From NCBI GenBank assembly GCA_018136815.1, contig CM030934.1:5219587-5283586 (forward strand): DNA of 64,000 bases, in the 5' to 3' direction. Made by a program: the position numbers and the translations under genes. The stretch's first letter is position 1. Each line of letters begins with the position of its first letter. Source of the DNA: Isochrysis galbana (Eukaryota > Haptophyta > Isochrysidales > Isochrysidaceae). Shown here one piece after another: positions 43,490 to 54,219 of the stretch. A model generated the notes under the pieces. It made no database searches and was not told the DNA's origin. It saw only the letters and a program-made list of their open reading frames with translations.

Positions 43490-44416
43490 CCTAGATGGGA
43501 AATACGTATTCACCGTATTTGGACGAAGGCCAAATACAGACCGTATTTACCGTATTTGAAACTGCCTCAATATGACCCTCCGTATTTGGACGGTGGCGCA
43601 GGCGCGCGCGTCGAAAGCCCCCACGCCATGATCCTGTTTTGGTCTCATAGGCGGGGGGGGCTAATGGGAGGGTGAGGAGCAGATTATTAGAGAGGAGCTG
43701 TGGGGAAGGAGAGATGGCTGGATAGGGCGCAATACCCATGCGCTAGGCATGGGCAGCGCCGCCACCTCAGGGCATGTCCTCCCTCTGTCCCTCTGTTTGG
43801 TCATATGTTGAGATGTTGAGATGTTTTGTGCCTACAACCTACAACAGAGGACGACGAGGGGGTTTGTGCTGCTTGGGTTAAACGCAGTAGGAAGAGGGAG
43901 TGAGCGAGCAGAGTGAGAGGGGGAGTCAAGTGTTGAATGAAGGCCCATGGATGGCCCATGGCAGGGCACCGAGTTGTAGGTTCCTGTGGTGCACAAGAGT
44001 GGGGTGGGAAGGAGAATTGTGTCACCAATGGGCAATGGGCATTGTTGCATTGTTTGTTTGCGCAATGCAGCACCGCTGCAGCCATGCGCCATGCGCGCAA
44101 CGAGCGCGGATCGCGCGAGGCACGGTCAGGGTTGGGGTTCAGGATGGGGTACACGCTCCATCTACATTCTCACATGCTCTCATCATGATGAGATGATGGG
44201 TGAAGGGGGGGCGGGGGGGAGAGGGCGCTGGCGCTGGCGCTAGGGCAATATATGGCATATGCTGGCGATTGGCGACGGGGGAGGCTTGGGGAATGGGAGC
44301 CCCCTCCCCCCCCCGGTACTGTATTTGGTACCGTATTTGGCTGTATTTGGACGAAGGCCAAATACAGACTGTATTTACCGTATTTGGAAGCCCCCTCACT
44401 GTATTTCCCATCTAGG
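43490..44416. mobile_element. Longer hAT-like element of the CCTAGATGGG family, 8-bp TSD
   Basis: 927 bp. Both ends are CCTAGATGGGAAATAC. The duplication AGCATATA flanks it exactly (43482-43489 and 44417-44424). Sub-terminal CGTATTTGGAC and GGCCAAATACAG repeats occupy both ends. The interior 43610-44030 matches 59915-60570 (for example AGAGAGGAGCTGTGGGGAAGGAG and CAAGAGTGGGGTG), so it carries another repeat as cargo. No transposase frame. Confidence 0.88.
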
Positions 44417-44424
44417 AGCATATA

Positions 44425-45119
44425 CTTTTATCTTTCATGTGTGAATCATCGCGGAGTCATGGGTGTCAGCGGGAGGGGCTTCCGTCTTGGCCGCGCAGCC
44501 GGCCACTTTGATGGGTTAGTATGAGTTACTTTTGACGCTTGCTTCCGGCCATGGGCGTATGCTGACTTACGGTCAAAATGGCATGAGCCGCAACCACTGG
44601 CCACTGGAATGGTTCCTGTGTCGCCCAGACGACACCGACTACGAGTAGAAGAGACTGGAAGGGACGCCGCCGGCAGAAGGATGAGATGAAGGAGAGGGGG
44701 CGCCAAGTGGAGCGTGGGGTGGCGAATGCCTCGGGCTCCTTAGCTTAGTCTTCTAGAATAAGGAGCTGGACGGAGAGAGAAGAGATGGGAGGGAGAGTGA
44801 CCCCCCGGTTCACACATCTTCTTCCCCTTGGCGAGACGGGTATATTAATAACGAGGAGAGAAGCAAGGGAAGAGGGCGGTAGAGAGAGAGAAAGAGGGAG
44901 GGAGGGAGGGGAAGGGAGGGAGGAGGGGAGGGAGAGAGGAGGGAGAGAGGAGGGAGAGAGGAGGGAGAGGCAGAGAGGAGGGAGAGGGAGAGAGGAAGGA
45001 GAGAGAGAGAGAGGAGCGGTGCGTGGCCCCGTCACACCCCCCCCCCCCCCGCCCCGTTCAAACTACTCGTCCCACCTCTCCTCCTCCTAGACTCTCCGGG
45101 GGGCCCTCCCCTCCGCTCT
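44425..45119. other. Intergenic; purine tract 44870-45015; one uncertain minus-strand frame
   Basis: The minus frame 44446-44706 looks like a signal peptide plus mature part (LHLILLPAASLPVSS) with a GTAAGT donor at 44570 and a TACTAAC branch site. It has no ATG, so I do not call a gene. From 44870 to 45015 the plus strand is GGGAGGGAGAGA repeat. Confidence 0.35.
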
Positions 45120-45340
<221 letters not shown>

Positions 45341-45552
45341 CTACCCCCGCATCGGCTGGGCCTCGCTGGCGCCACCGCCGACCGAGAAGAGTTTTCCGCC
45401 CAACTTCCCTCACATCTCTCATATTCTCCCCCCCCCCACCCTCCCCTTCCTCCTCTCTTTCTCCCTCGCCTTCCCTCTCCCCCTCCATCCCCTCCACCTC
45501 CACACACTCTGCGCCTGCCCCTCGAGGCCGTCCTCGCCCGCCCGCCCCGCGG

Positions 45553-46326
45553 ATGGCCGCCGCGCCCGTGCACGTGGTGGGCAATGGCGAAATGACCGTG
45601 ATGCAGGAGCACGTCATCCTCTCCCCCAGCCGCGTCGGCCTCATCTGGGGCTTCAACGACCTCAAGGGGATGCCGATCGGGCTGATGCCCGACGTGCTCG
45701 TCCAGCGCTGGCACCACGGAGAGTACCCGGAGCCGCCCGAGGGGATCCTCGGCCACCCGCGGCGGGTGCTTCGGGTCGAAGGACCCTGCACGCCCGACCC
45801 CCTCACCTGTATCCACGTCCAAAACCTGACACTATTTCCAGACTGCAACCACACCGACCCATATGGCCTACAAGAGGTGCGAGACAACCCTTCCTCTGGT
45901 ATGATTGCACTCGGATTGCTCGAGAACGATGATAACGTGTCTCGGGTCAACGTCTATGCCATGAACTTCCAGTTCCAGTTTGGCCTCGCCCACTCTCATC
46001 ATGAGAAAGACGTGGCCACGCAATGCTGCACCAAGTGCCGCTTCCACCCTACATACTCACCTTTCTACTTCCCTATTCGGCATATTGACCGGAGATGGCT
46101 GCTGCAGTTTATGGGAATGTATCTTATCCCTCTCGTCGTCGGTGGGACATCGCTGCTGCTGCTGCTGGCTGGTCTGGGCCTATGGTGTTACATGCGACAT
46201 TCTCGAGCGCGTGCGCGCGCCGCTCAGCAAAAAATTGTGTGCGAGGCGGACATGCATATTCACGACCTGCACGACAAGCCTGACGTTCCGTTGGTTTCTC
46301 AGGCGCACGCCTCCTTTGAAATCTGA
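45553..46326 (+). CDS. Single-pass membrane protein, family unknown
   Basis: 257 residues from the ATG at 45553 (MAAAPVHVVGNGEM). One strong membrane segment at about 190-212 (YLIPLVVGGTSLLLLLAGLG) is preceded by RRW and followed by WCYMRHSRARARAA, so the positive-inside rule puts the C-terminal 45 residues in the cytosol. The N-terminal part has three N-glycosylation sequons (NLT, NHT, NVS) and a CCTKC cluster shortly before the membrane. That fits an exposed domain, yet no signal peptide is visible. Either the true start is upstream in an unseen exon, or the membrane segment itself acts as a reverse signal anchor. No homologous family recognised. Confidence 0.65.
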   Translation: MAAAPVHVVGNGEMTVMQEHVILSPSRVGLIWGFNDLKGMPIGLMPDVLVQRWHHGEYPEPPEGILGHPRRVLRVEGPCTPDPLTCIHVQNLTLFPDCNHTDPYGLQEVRDNPSSGMIALGLLENDDNVSRVNVYAMNFQFQFGLAHSHHEKDVATQCCTKCRFHPTYSPFYFPIRHIDRRWLLQFMGMYLIPLVVGGTSLLLLLAGLGLWCYMRHSRARARAAQQKIVCEADMHIHDLHDKPDVPLVSQAHASFEI

Positions 46327-46793
46327 ATTGGATAGCGTGTCTCGGACCTTGCGCTTGACGGCAGCTGTTTGAGCCGTTTGCTCGGCGTTTTCTGAGTGCC
46401 GCATTTAGCAAGCAGAGCAACAATGGTTGCAACGAAAGCATTATGGGCACCATTTGAGCTGGCTTGCTATATTGAGGGAGCTTGCAGGTGGTGATGTACG
46501 AGAGATTCTTCCCGTCAAAATCATGTGTCGTGGTGTTCGTCGCCGCCGTGATGGCGATGGGCCGGCTCGTCCATTACCATGAAACCTTCTAGGCAAGAGC
46601 TAGAATCAGCAGTCGTGTGGGTGCACACATGAAATATGTGCGGATGTGCGGCAGCGCGGAGTGGAGTAGCAGTGGCTGTACTCGGAGAGGTAATGATTAC
46701 TCACGAGAGGTAAAGTAAGTCGGGAAATCTGAAAAGCCAACTAGCCTTTAGGGACAGTGCGAAATTTGCAATGTGCAATGCTGAGGCAGCTGA
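46327..46793. other. Intergenic
   Basis: No gene or repeat recognised beyond the 3' flank of the membrane-protein gene. Confidence 0.5.
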
Positions 46794-47103
46794 GACCAAA
46801 AGCGTTCAATTATCCCCATCCCTGCTAACACCTTTTGTTGTCACCTGGAGGTTACGTGACACTTCACATGTTGAAACCCACACGTGGTCTGACTCCATTC
46901 CTTCGATTTGAGGCAGGGTCGATATCTCGTTGAAATTCACGTCTCACACACGCTCATTATATTTTTGACAGCATCGGCATCGGATTGCGACCAACCTCAG
47001 TGTGACGTTAGCTAGTGTATTGATGCGGTGTGACGTTAGCTAGTGGTGATTGAACGCTTCTCGCCTCAACGAAAGGGATGGGGATAATTGAACGCTTTTG
47101 GTC
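46794..47103. mobile_element. 310-bp inverted-repeat element
   Basis: Left end begins GACCAAAAGCGTTCAATTAT and continues CCCCATCCC; the right end is its reverse complement (about 30 bp, near perfect). No clear target duplication. The left 80 nt recur at 59408-59510. The ATTGAACGCTT core also recurs in the array at 47.9-48.3 kb. No coding capacity. Confidence 0.8.
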
Positions 47104-47104
47104 G

Positions 47105-47549
47105 TCAACGTGACCTGCTATCGTCTCGCATCTTTTGTTGATTCTTACGCGAGACTGACAACACCCTATCCACCAATGTCCTTACATCTTTATTGATATT
47201 ATCATCTAACAGAATCGAATTCAAAGCATTTGGATTATCAATGTTTTCCATTTGGTGTACTAACCCCGCATTTTGTGCAATTTGCTTGAGCTCATCGTAA
47301 TTGACATAACGTTTGAATGATATGTATGCCCTTATGAACCGGCCATATTTGTCATTTGGAAGTTTATTAACGAAGTTTGTGTACAGCTCATACTCTTTGT
47401 CTAGAGAAAGAGCTCGATCAATTTCGAGCTTCCACGCGTGGTTGTCGGCGTGACGGCTTTCAAGGAGGCTTTGGATCGTATCCGGATTTAGTTTTGTTGA
47501 GTAATCTATTCAAAAGATGTTGGTATTTGACATGTTTGTTGTTATTCAT
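47105..47549 (-). pseudogene. AT-rich frameshifted ORF of foreign appearance
   Basis: The DNA from about 47105 to 47575 is markedly AT-richer than its surroundings. On the minus strand an ATG at 47549 (MNNNKHVKYQHLLNRLL) is followed by a frame change near 47500. A stop-free frame of about 135 codons then ends in TGA at 47105. It reads as a soluble helical protein rich in N, K, D, I and Y (LDKEYELYTNFVNKL, RFIRAYISFKRYVNYDELK). Codon use is A/T-ending, unlike the host genes. It ends two bases from the inverted-repeat element. No domain recognised. Origin from a virus, virophage or organelle-like donor is an inference from composition alone. Confidence 0.55.
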
Positions 47550-47575
47550 ATGTAAATATTTTTTTTGGTGTAGCT

Positions 47576-47935
47576 GTTCCCCGAGCAGTTCCCTGGGCAG
47601 TTCCCTGCAGTGGAGCAGTTCCCTGCAGTCCGCCCCGCCCCCTGCCGCCCCCCTGCCCCCCGCCCCCCTGCCTCCTCTCCCTTCAGAGCCCTCCTCTCCC
47701 TTCAGACCCCAGCCCTCCTCTCCCTTCAGAGCCCTCCTCTCCCCTCTGTCTCCCTCCCCGCATACCAGAATCGCGATGGCCTCCTCAACTGTGAAGCGTC
47801 CTATGGAACCAGACGAAGAGCCCCGTCAAGTGTCACCTCACCTGTCTGGACGTCGCAACGGGAAGCTTCTGTGGGAGTATTGCACTACGAATCAATTCCC
47901 ACCTATAGATAGAGGACTTGGGTCAGGACATCGAC
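47576..47935 (+). other. Intergenic with possible first exon (ATG 47776)
   Basis: Three copies of a CCTCTCCCTTCAGA unit (47680-47745) precede an ATG at 47776 whose frame starts MASSTVKRPMEPDEEPRQVS, plausible as a first exon. The frame continues into the repeat array and no continuation was found. Unknown. Confidence 0.35.
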
Positions 47936-48305
47936 ACCCTCTTGCCAAACGAGTGGGTTGGATAGCTACCCTCATGATCCCCACGATCTTCCGCGATTGA
48001 ACGCTTTTCCATGTGTAGGCTGATGGTGATTGAACGCTTTTCCATGCGGTGGGGGTGATGGCGATTGAACGCTTTCCACGTGTAGGCTGATGGTGATTGA
48101 ACGCTTTTCTATGCTGTGGGTGATGGTGATTGAGCGCTTCTCGCCTCGGGATGCAGCATACCCTCTTGCCAAACGAGTGGGTTGGATAGCTACCCTCATG
48201 ATTCCCACGATCTTCCGCGATTGAACGCTTTTCCATGTGTAGGCTGATGGTGATTGAACGCTTTTCCATGCGGTGGGTGATGGTGATGGAGCGCTTCTCG
48301 CCTCA
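47936..48305 (+). repeat. Array built on GATTGAACGCTTTTCCATG, with a 224-nt-offset duplication
   Basis: GATTGAACGCTT (or the variant GATTGAGCGCTT) recurs at irregular 30-45 nt spacing, alternating with TGTAGGCTGATGGT and GCGGTGGGTGATGG. A block of about 114 nt starting ACCCTCTTGCCAAACGAGTG at 47936 is repeated at 48160. Confidence 0.85.
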
Positions 48306-48861
48306 CCACCTCTGTCTCCTCTGCATTGCACAGGGGGCACAGCTAGTGGCGCTCTGTCTCTCCCTCCACAACGCGATCGACGCACAGGACGTAATACAAC
48401 TCACAACTCTTGCTGGGAGGGGAGGTGGGGCTCAGGGGTCGAATCCTCGTCGGTCCCTTCCCCCCAGGGATGCTGCCAGCCTCGCCGAAGCCTCATGGCT
48501 CCTGGATCATACCCAGTGCCATGCAGGGCCATCGTGAGCCCCAGAGTCAGCCACACCCCAGCGGCGGCCACGCCCGCCACCCGTCGCTTTCGTGTAATAC
48601 CGGGGGTGGGCCCTCTCATCCGCGGACCACCTTAAGAGGTTAGTCTAAGATACGCTCAGGCTCTAGTTACCCCGAGAGTCCGGCAATCACGTTAGCGTGA
48701 AGCAAGGGCGGCGAGCAGCAGACGGAGCCGTTCAGAGAGAGGGAGAGCAAGATCAAAATTAAAATAGGCGAGAGGAGAGCGGTCGCGAGCGGTGGCGTCT
48801 CTCTGCGCTCTCGGCCGCCGTCTCCTGCCCCTCCCTCCCTCTCTCCTTGCCTCTTCCACAT
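48306..48861. other. Intergenic, upstream of the transaminase gene
   Basis: No gene is seen. Ends in a CT-rich stretch (CCCTCCCTCTCTCCTTGCC) just before the ATG at 48862, with a GA-rich block near 48733. Confidence 0.5.
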
Positions 48862-50442
48862 ATGCTTTCGTGCGCGCTGATGCGGCGGCGCTCGCACGTG
48901 CTGAGTGGGCGGGCGGCACACGTCCTCGCGCCCATGACCAATCTTTCTGCCGCCGCTGCCCTCCCTCCCCTCCGCCTGGTGCGAGGGCAGGGCATCGTTG
49001 TCTCTGACGAGAGCGGCCGTGACTATATCGAAGCCATGTCAGGGCTATGGTGCGCCGGGCTCGGATGGGCAAACGAGGAGTTGATCGAGGCGGCGACCGC
49101 GCAGATGCGCAGCCTCTCCTACTACCACGGCTTTGCCGACAGACGAGTGCCCGTCGTAGAGCAGCTTGCGTCCACTCTCATCCAGAAAGCGCCACCGCAG
49201 CTCAGGAGCGGCAAGATCTTTTTCGGCCAGAGTGGCTCCGATGCGAACGACACGCAGGTGCGGCTGATTTGGTGCTACAACCACGCACGCGGTAAGCCCG
49301 AGAAGCGCAATTTCATCTCGCGCGAGCGGGGATACCATGGCGTCACTGTCGCAGCAGGCTCGCTCACTGGGCTGCCCTATGTTCATGGCGGCAGCGTCGG
49401 CTCTGGCCTGCCGCTCGACTTTGTGACGCATGTCTCTGCGCCGCATTATCACCGGAATGCGCGACCAGGCGAGAGCGAAGCCGCCTTTGTGACCCGGCTG
49501 GCGGACGAGCTTGAGGCCGAGATCCTCCGGCGGGGTCCTCACACTGTCGCCGGCTTCCTCGCGGAGCCCCTGCAGGGTGCCGGCGGCGTCATCATCCCGC
49601 CGGTGGGGTACCACGCGGCAATGCGCGAGGTGTGCGAGCGCCATGACGTACTGCTGATGGGCGACGAGGTTATCACAGGGCTGGGCCGGACCGGCCACTT
49701 CTGGGGCTGCGAGACGCCAGGAATTGACCAAACGCCCGACCTCATTTCGTGCGCTAAGCAACTTACCTCGGCGTACCTCCCGCTCTCCGCCACCTTTGTG
49801 CCCCAATTCATCATTGATGCCCTCGATGACGCCACCAAGAGATCCGGGATGGTCTTCGGTCATGGGTATACTTACTCCGGTGAGAGCGCGCAGGAGCAAC
49901 GCCTGCGCATGCGCTCAACCACTATCCCCTACGCGCTCTACCACAGTGCGGCCTGACCCTCACCGCGATTCGGCACGCTGCGATATCGGACCAACTCTTG
50001 CTCCTCCCGTGCGCTCGTCCCAGGCCACCCTGTCGCGTGCGCCGTCGCTCTCAAGGTACTTGAGATCTACGAGCGCGACCACATCCTCGATTCCGTCAAG
50101 ACAACGCTAGGACCGCACTTCCAGACACGTTTGCGTGCGCTTGCTGATGCTCACCCAAGCCTCATTGGCGACGTGCGTGGTGTTGGGATGATCGGGGCGA
50201 TCGAGCTGGAGGCCGACACTGCCGCGAGGCGCCAGTATCCCTCCGAGGCGGGTGCTGCTGCCCTCGTCGCCAAGTTGGCCTTGGGCCGCGGGCTCATTGT
50301 GCGACCGTTACCGGGCGACGCGGTGGCGGTCTGCCCGCCCTTGATTTCAACCGAAGCACAGATCGACGAAATCTTCGACCGGTTGCACGAGTCGCTCGAC
50401 GACGCAGAGCGCGAGCTTGTTCACTGGAAAGAGCGCGTCTAG
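48862..50442 (+). CDS. Mitochondrial class III aminotransferase, GABA/pyruvate transaminase-like
   Basis: Exons 48862-49879 and 50024-50442 (144-nt GT-AG intron, phase 1) encode 478 residues, the usual length. It is a PLP enzyme that moves the amino group of GABA or another omega-amino acid to pyruvate or glyoxylate, closest in pattern to plant POP2/GABA-TP. The N-terminus is Arg-rich and lacks acids (MLSCALMRRRSHVLSGRAAH), typical of a mitochondrial presequence. Motifs: AMSGLWCAGLGWANEEL, SYYHGFADR, FFGQSGSDANDTQVRLIWCY (PLP phosphate binding), ERGYHGVTVAAGSLTGLP, FLAEPLQGAGGV, LLMGDEVITGLGRTG (Asp holding the PLP ring nitrogen), and K299 in DLISCAKQLTSAYLPL as the Schiff-base lysine. The intron splits the conserved YSGHPVACAVAL motif, and splicing restores it. 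Complete and apparently functional. Confidence 0.93.
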
Positions 50443-51442
50443 GCACGCGCATGGCGGCTGACAAACCTTCTTGGACAGCACCGATTTAGACCCCGAGCAT
50501 CGGTCCGAGTCGGCTAGCGAAGGCAAAATGCGAGATCCTCGCACATGCTTGCCAACAACTGTGAATCCGATCTGAATCTACTTGTGTAGCCGTCGAAGCC
50601 TACTTTCACCCTAGTTGCACAGTGCGATTGAGAAGCTGACATCAATCTTGCTTATAGAACCACAAAATTCTTCTGAACATGCGATCATAAAAGACACTCG
50701 CTCTCCTGAACCGAGAACCGAGGTGAGAGGTTTTGATGTGCTGAGGGCCTTTTTTGATAGATTGTTGCACACTTGATTGACACTGCTCACGTTGAATATT
50801 AGCAACCATGTGCTGTTTTACTCGTTCCCGACGCGTGAGCATAAGTGCAAAACAAGCGGGGCACACCAGGGACACTGCGCAGATTCGTACCCATCGCCAT
50901 CACGCTTGAATTGTGTCTTGTGACCCGTATCTGCGTACTGCGTACCGCAACGGTTGGACATGCACGTGCTAGGTTATCGGCGGCCCTCGTGCAGCTCGAT
51001 TATCGGGGTGACATACAAAGTAATGATGCAGGACACGAGCTGAGTGGCCCGCTGTGTCGTTGGCGACGAGCCCCCCCCCGACCCCCAACCGCACCATGCG
51101 CGCCCACGTGGTGTTGTGTGTTGTGTGTGCGAGCTGTATGTGTATGTGTATGTGCCGATTGCGCAAGATTGGCGGTCCAGTCGAGCGGTGAGGTCGCGTT
51201 CCGTCGAAAGAGGACCGTGTGAAGTTTTATTTTTATAATCCAATTTAATTTGAAAGATATAACAATAAAATACGAGTTTGAGTTCACAGTTTACAATGGG
51301 CTTAGGCCGAAAACGCTCTGTCGAAAACGCCTCTGTACGATGAATTTATTATTGCGCTCGGTGGGTTAAGTCAAATACCCCACTGTTTACTATGTAATGA
51401 CCTGGGAGAGATGTGATGAGTTGCAATCACTTCGACATGCGC
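50443..51442. other. Intergenic
   Basis: No gene is seen. Contains a third copy of AGGTCGCGTTCCGTCGA at 51191 and GT-rich DNA near 51110-51160. Confidence 0.5.
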
Positions 51443-53674
51443 ACGGCGTGCACACAAAATAAGAAATACTAATATAACTGAGCATTAGTAGTACCACTAC
51501 TCTCACTAGCCCTGGTACTAACACGACAACCCTTAGCGCACCTGCACCTGCGCGTACGCCTCGACGCATGTTGCTGTCACAGATACATACACCTATGCAC
51601 CCCTCTAAATCTCCCCCCTCGCAGCCCCCCGGCTCCCATTCTAACCCCCGACAAGTTAAAATGTAAAATGAGGGAAAACCTAGGGCGATCAAACAAGGGC
51701 TTTTTAACCATTAGTAAGGGCCGGGCTGCATTTTTTGACCGTGGCGCGATGCCCAATAAAAGACCTCCGGGGGGGCTACCTGACGCGACGAAAATCTTCG
51801 CCAAGAAATGGTGCGATCCGCCCCCCCTCTCTCCCCCACTCACGCTCTACCCGTAAAGAATGGGCGGTCGCGCCCGCGGAGGGATCGGTTCCTTCATATC
51901 TAAGCTACATTCGGCATTTGATTCCCGCCCGATGCAGCGCCGTGTCGGGCTGCCGACAGTCCGACCACCCCCTGACCCTCTGGCATCATTGCCCGCGCAG
52001 CCCACCCAGCTCCTCACAGCGCGCGCACGCGGCTACCCTGTCTACCAGAGGCCCTACCCCGACCATCCCGACCCGCCCCTCGCAGGATTCGCCCTCTCTC
52101 GAACTCGGCATCGAGAACCAGGACCAGGTTCTCCGACGCGGCCGTCCACGCGTGGCTGACGAGCCTCCGCGTTGAGGCTGCCTTCGCGGCCCTCCTCTCG
52201 TTGACAGTGCCAGATCCGACGCTGATCAACGTAGTGAGACCCGTTGGTGGCCTCAGGACGGGCCACGCCGTGGCTCATAACGCCAGGGCGAGCAGGAAAG
52301 CCCAAGATCCTGCCAGAGCGCCTCACAGCGCATCTGGCGGGAACCCACCACCCAGAGCAGAAATCATCTTCTGCCGCTGGGTGGTGGGCTTGGCAGGCGG
52401 TATTGGACATCAGCCCATACTGCAAATGACGCGCGACGGCGAAGCGAAAGCGCTCCAGGCATGCGGAGCTCGCGCAGCGAAGGCCCAAACCAGGGTCTTG
52501 GCAATCCTTGACATAGAAGTCCAGGAGAGCCGTAGACCGCGGAGCCGACGCGGTGCCCGTCGACCCCAGGTGGGCAGCTGAGACAGAGGGCCTGTGGCAG
52601 TCAGCCTTTTAGACTGTAATAAGCAACGGCAAAAGCGACGGCGGCGATGGGCCAGTAAGTGGTGGCGGCGGCGGTGGCGGCGCTCCCTCGGCGACGTCAG
52701 ACATCAACATTCAAAGGGGTCTGCAGATGGCTGACTGCGACGAAATTTCGGCGCGCGGTTCGCCCGATTGGCGTGACTGTGCGGGTGGCCCCTGTGTATT
52801 TGGTGTCCGGCGGGGTCACTCATCTGGATGGATTGTCGAAAACGGGCGCGCGGCGCGCCCGGGATCAGTTCGAAGTTGGGCTCTCCGGGCCTCCCTCGGT
52901 CGCCCGTCTGGTGGAACGACAGTTCGAAAGTGGCGTCTGAGTCCATTTGCTGGTCTTCACCTTCAGAGTCAGGCTCCTGAGAGTCGGTTGCGGGCGGTGG
53001 GGAGGTCAGTGTTGCTGGTAGGGGGTGATGAGGAGCCGGGGGGGGTGTTGTTCGTGCGTGTCGTCTGGGCGTTGTGCCTGTCAGTCTCTCTCTATGTGGA
53101 CAGAGTTGTGTGTGCGTATATGGAGTGTTGGTGCTTGTCAGTGTGTGGTGCCCATGAGGGCCACCCAGCCTTGAGCCGCGCCGCCGAGGCGGCGCGGCCC
53201 TGGCCAGGGTGAGAGGGGCCTCTGCCATAAGGCATGCCCATTGGAGCGTCGGTCCTGTCCGCATGATCCTCTTCCTTTGTGGCCTGCAGTCTGCTGCCTC
53301 CCATGGGGGAGGCCAGCATGGCTGCTGTGGGTGGTGTGGCCAGGGCCACGGGCCGTGTGATGCGACGCGGGTCGCACGCACCTGCTCGGCCTCTGAGGTC
53401 TGAGGGTGGGCGCGGTCGCTTCGCCAGCGACTGGTCCATGTGGGCAGGGGGGCCGCCCTCGGTGGGAGGCCCGGGAGAGAGGGGAGTCGCGCCGGCGCGC
53501 TCCATCGCGTCCAACTATAAAGTTAGTTGAGGCTCCCTTGGGGAAACCTAAGGGCGGCTCTCCCCCTAACCCCGACAGTACGGGCCCACCCCGGGGGGTG
53601 TCCGCGATGGAGTGAGGAGGGCGCGAGGCCCTCATTGACCCCCACTTATGAAAGTAGGTTGACGGCGTGCACAC
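51443..53674 (-). mobile_element. Nonautonomous LINE copy with 13-bp TSD, internal deletion
   Basis: ACGGCGTGCACAC occurs at 51443-51455 and 53662-53674, bracketing about 2.2 kb. Read on the minus strand, the 5' end (AACCTACTTTCATAAGTGGG) leads into an ORF1-like frame (start about 53514, MDAMERAGATPLSPGPPTEG). It continues in another frame with a Pro-rich then acidic part (TDSQEPDSEGEDQQMDSDA). A second segment (about 52600-52014) reads LLDFYVKDCQDPGLGLR and, in another frame, ASENLVLVLDAEFERGRIL, probably the C-terminal part of ORF2. No reverse transcriptase core remains. This copy defines the two ends used to recognise the fragments at 2.4, 12.4, 13.5 and 35.3 kb. Confidence 0.8.
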
Positions 53675-54219
53675 GAAAAGGTTTCCAGACGCGCGTCTCG
53701 CGTGGGGGCGTATAGCTATACATATACATATATACATATTATATACTACTATATACATATATACATGTACATATTATCCCTTTTCGTCAAGGCGTTCTGA
53801 AGATTCAATAGTAAAATAGTAATAAGTAATAAGGCCTAGTACTAGTAGGTAGTAGTATTAGTATTTTTTTCTCTCGGCTCGCGCACGCGGCTTTGGACCC
53901 AGCCTACTCTCACGCAAGCGTTCCACACCGCCCCCACTCCCCCGGCCCTTCCCTCCCCTTTCCATCTCGGCGACTCCCGCTGTGCACGTGCACTGTACGT
54001 ATAGGGGTAGGGGGATAGATAGGGGCATAAATGAATGAGGACATATGTATAGCCGTCGTAGCGCGGACAAACGCCGGTGGCGCGCATGTTGTTCTGAATG
54101 AGGCTCAATGGCCCACCGCCTATGGCGCTAATGTTTCTCTGGCTCTAGCGACACTCAAACCCAGTTGAACTTGTCGCTTAGGTGGGGATATGCAAGATGA
54201 TAGGAGGATCGGTCCAATG
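53675..54219. other. Intergenic, AT-rich
   Basis: (TATACA)n-like DNA at 53710-53780 and TAGTA-rich DNA to 53860. No gene seen. Confidence 0.55.

Noticed and set aside
44446-44706. Signal-peptide-like minus ORF with a GTAAGT donor and TACTAAC branch site
   Set aside because: No ATG in frame before an upstream stop, and no homologous or continuing exon found; kept only as a note.
47936-48305. Possible CRISPR array
   Set aside because: Repeat units are irregular, spacers are themselves repeats, and the context is eukaryotic.
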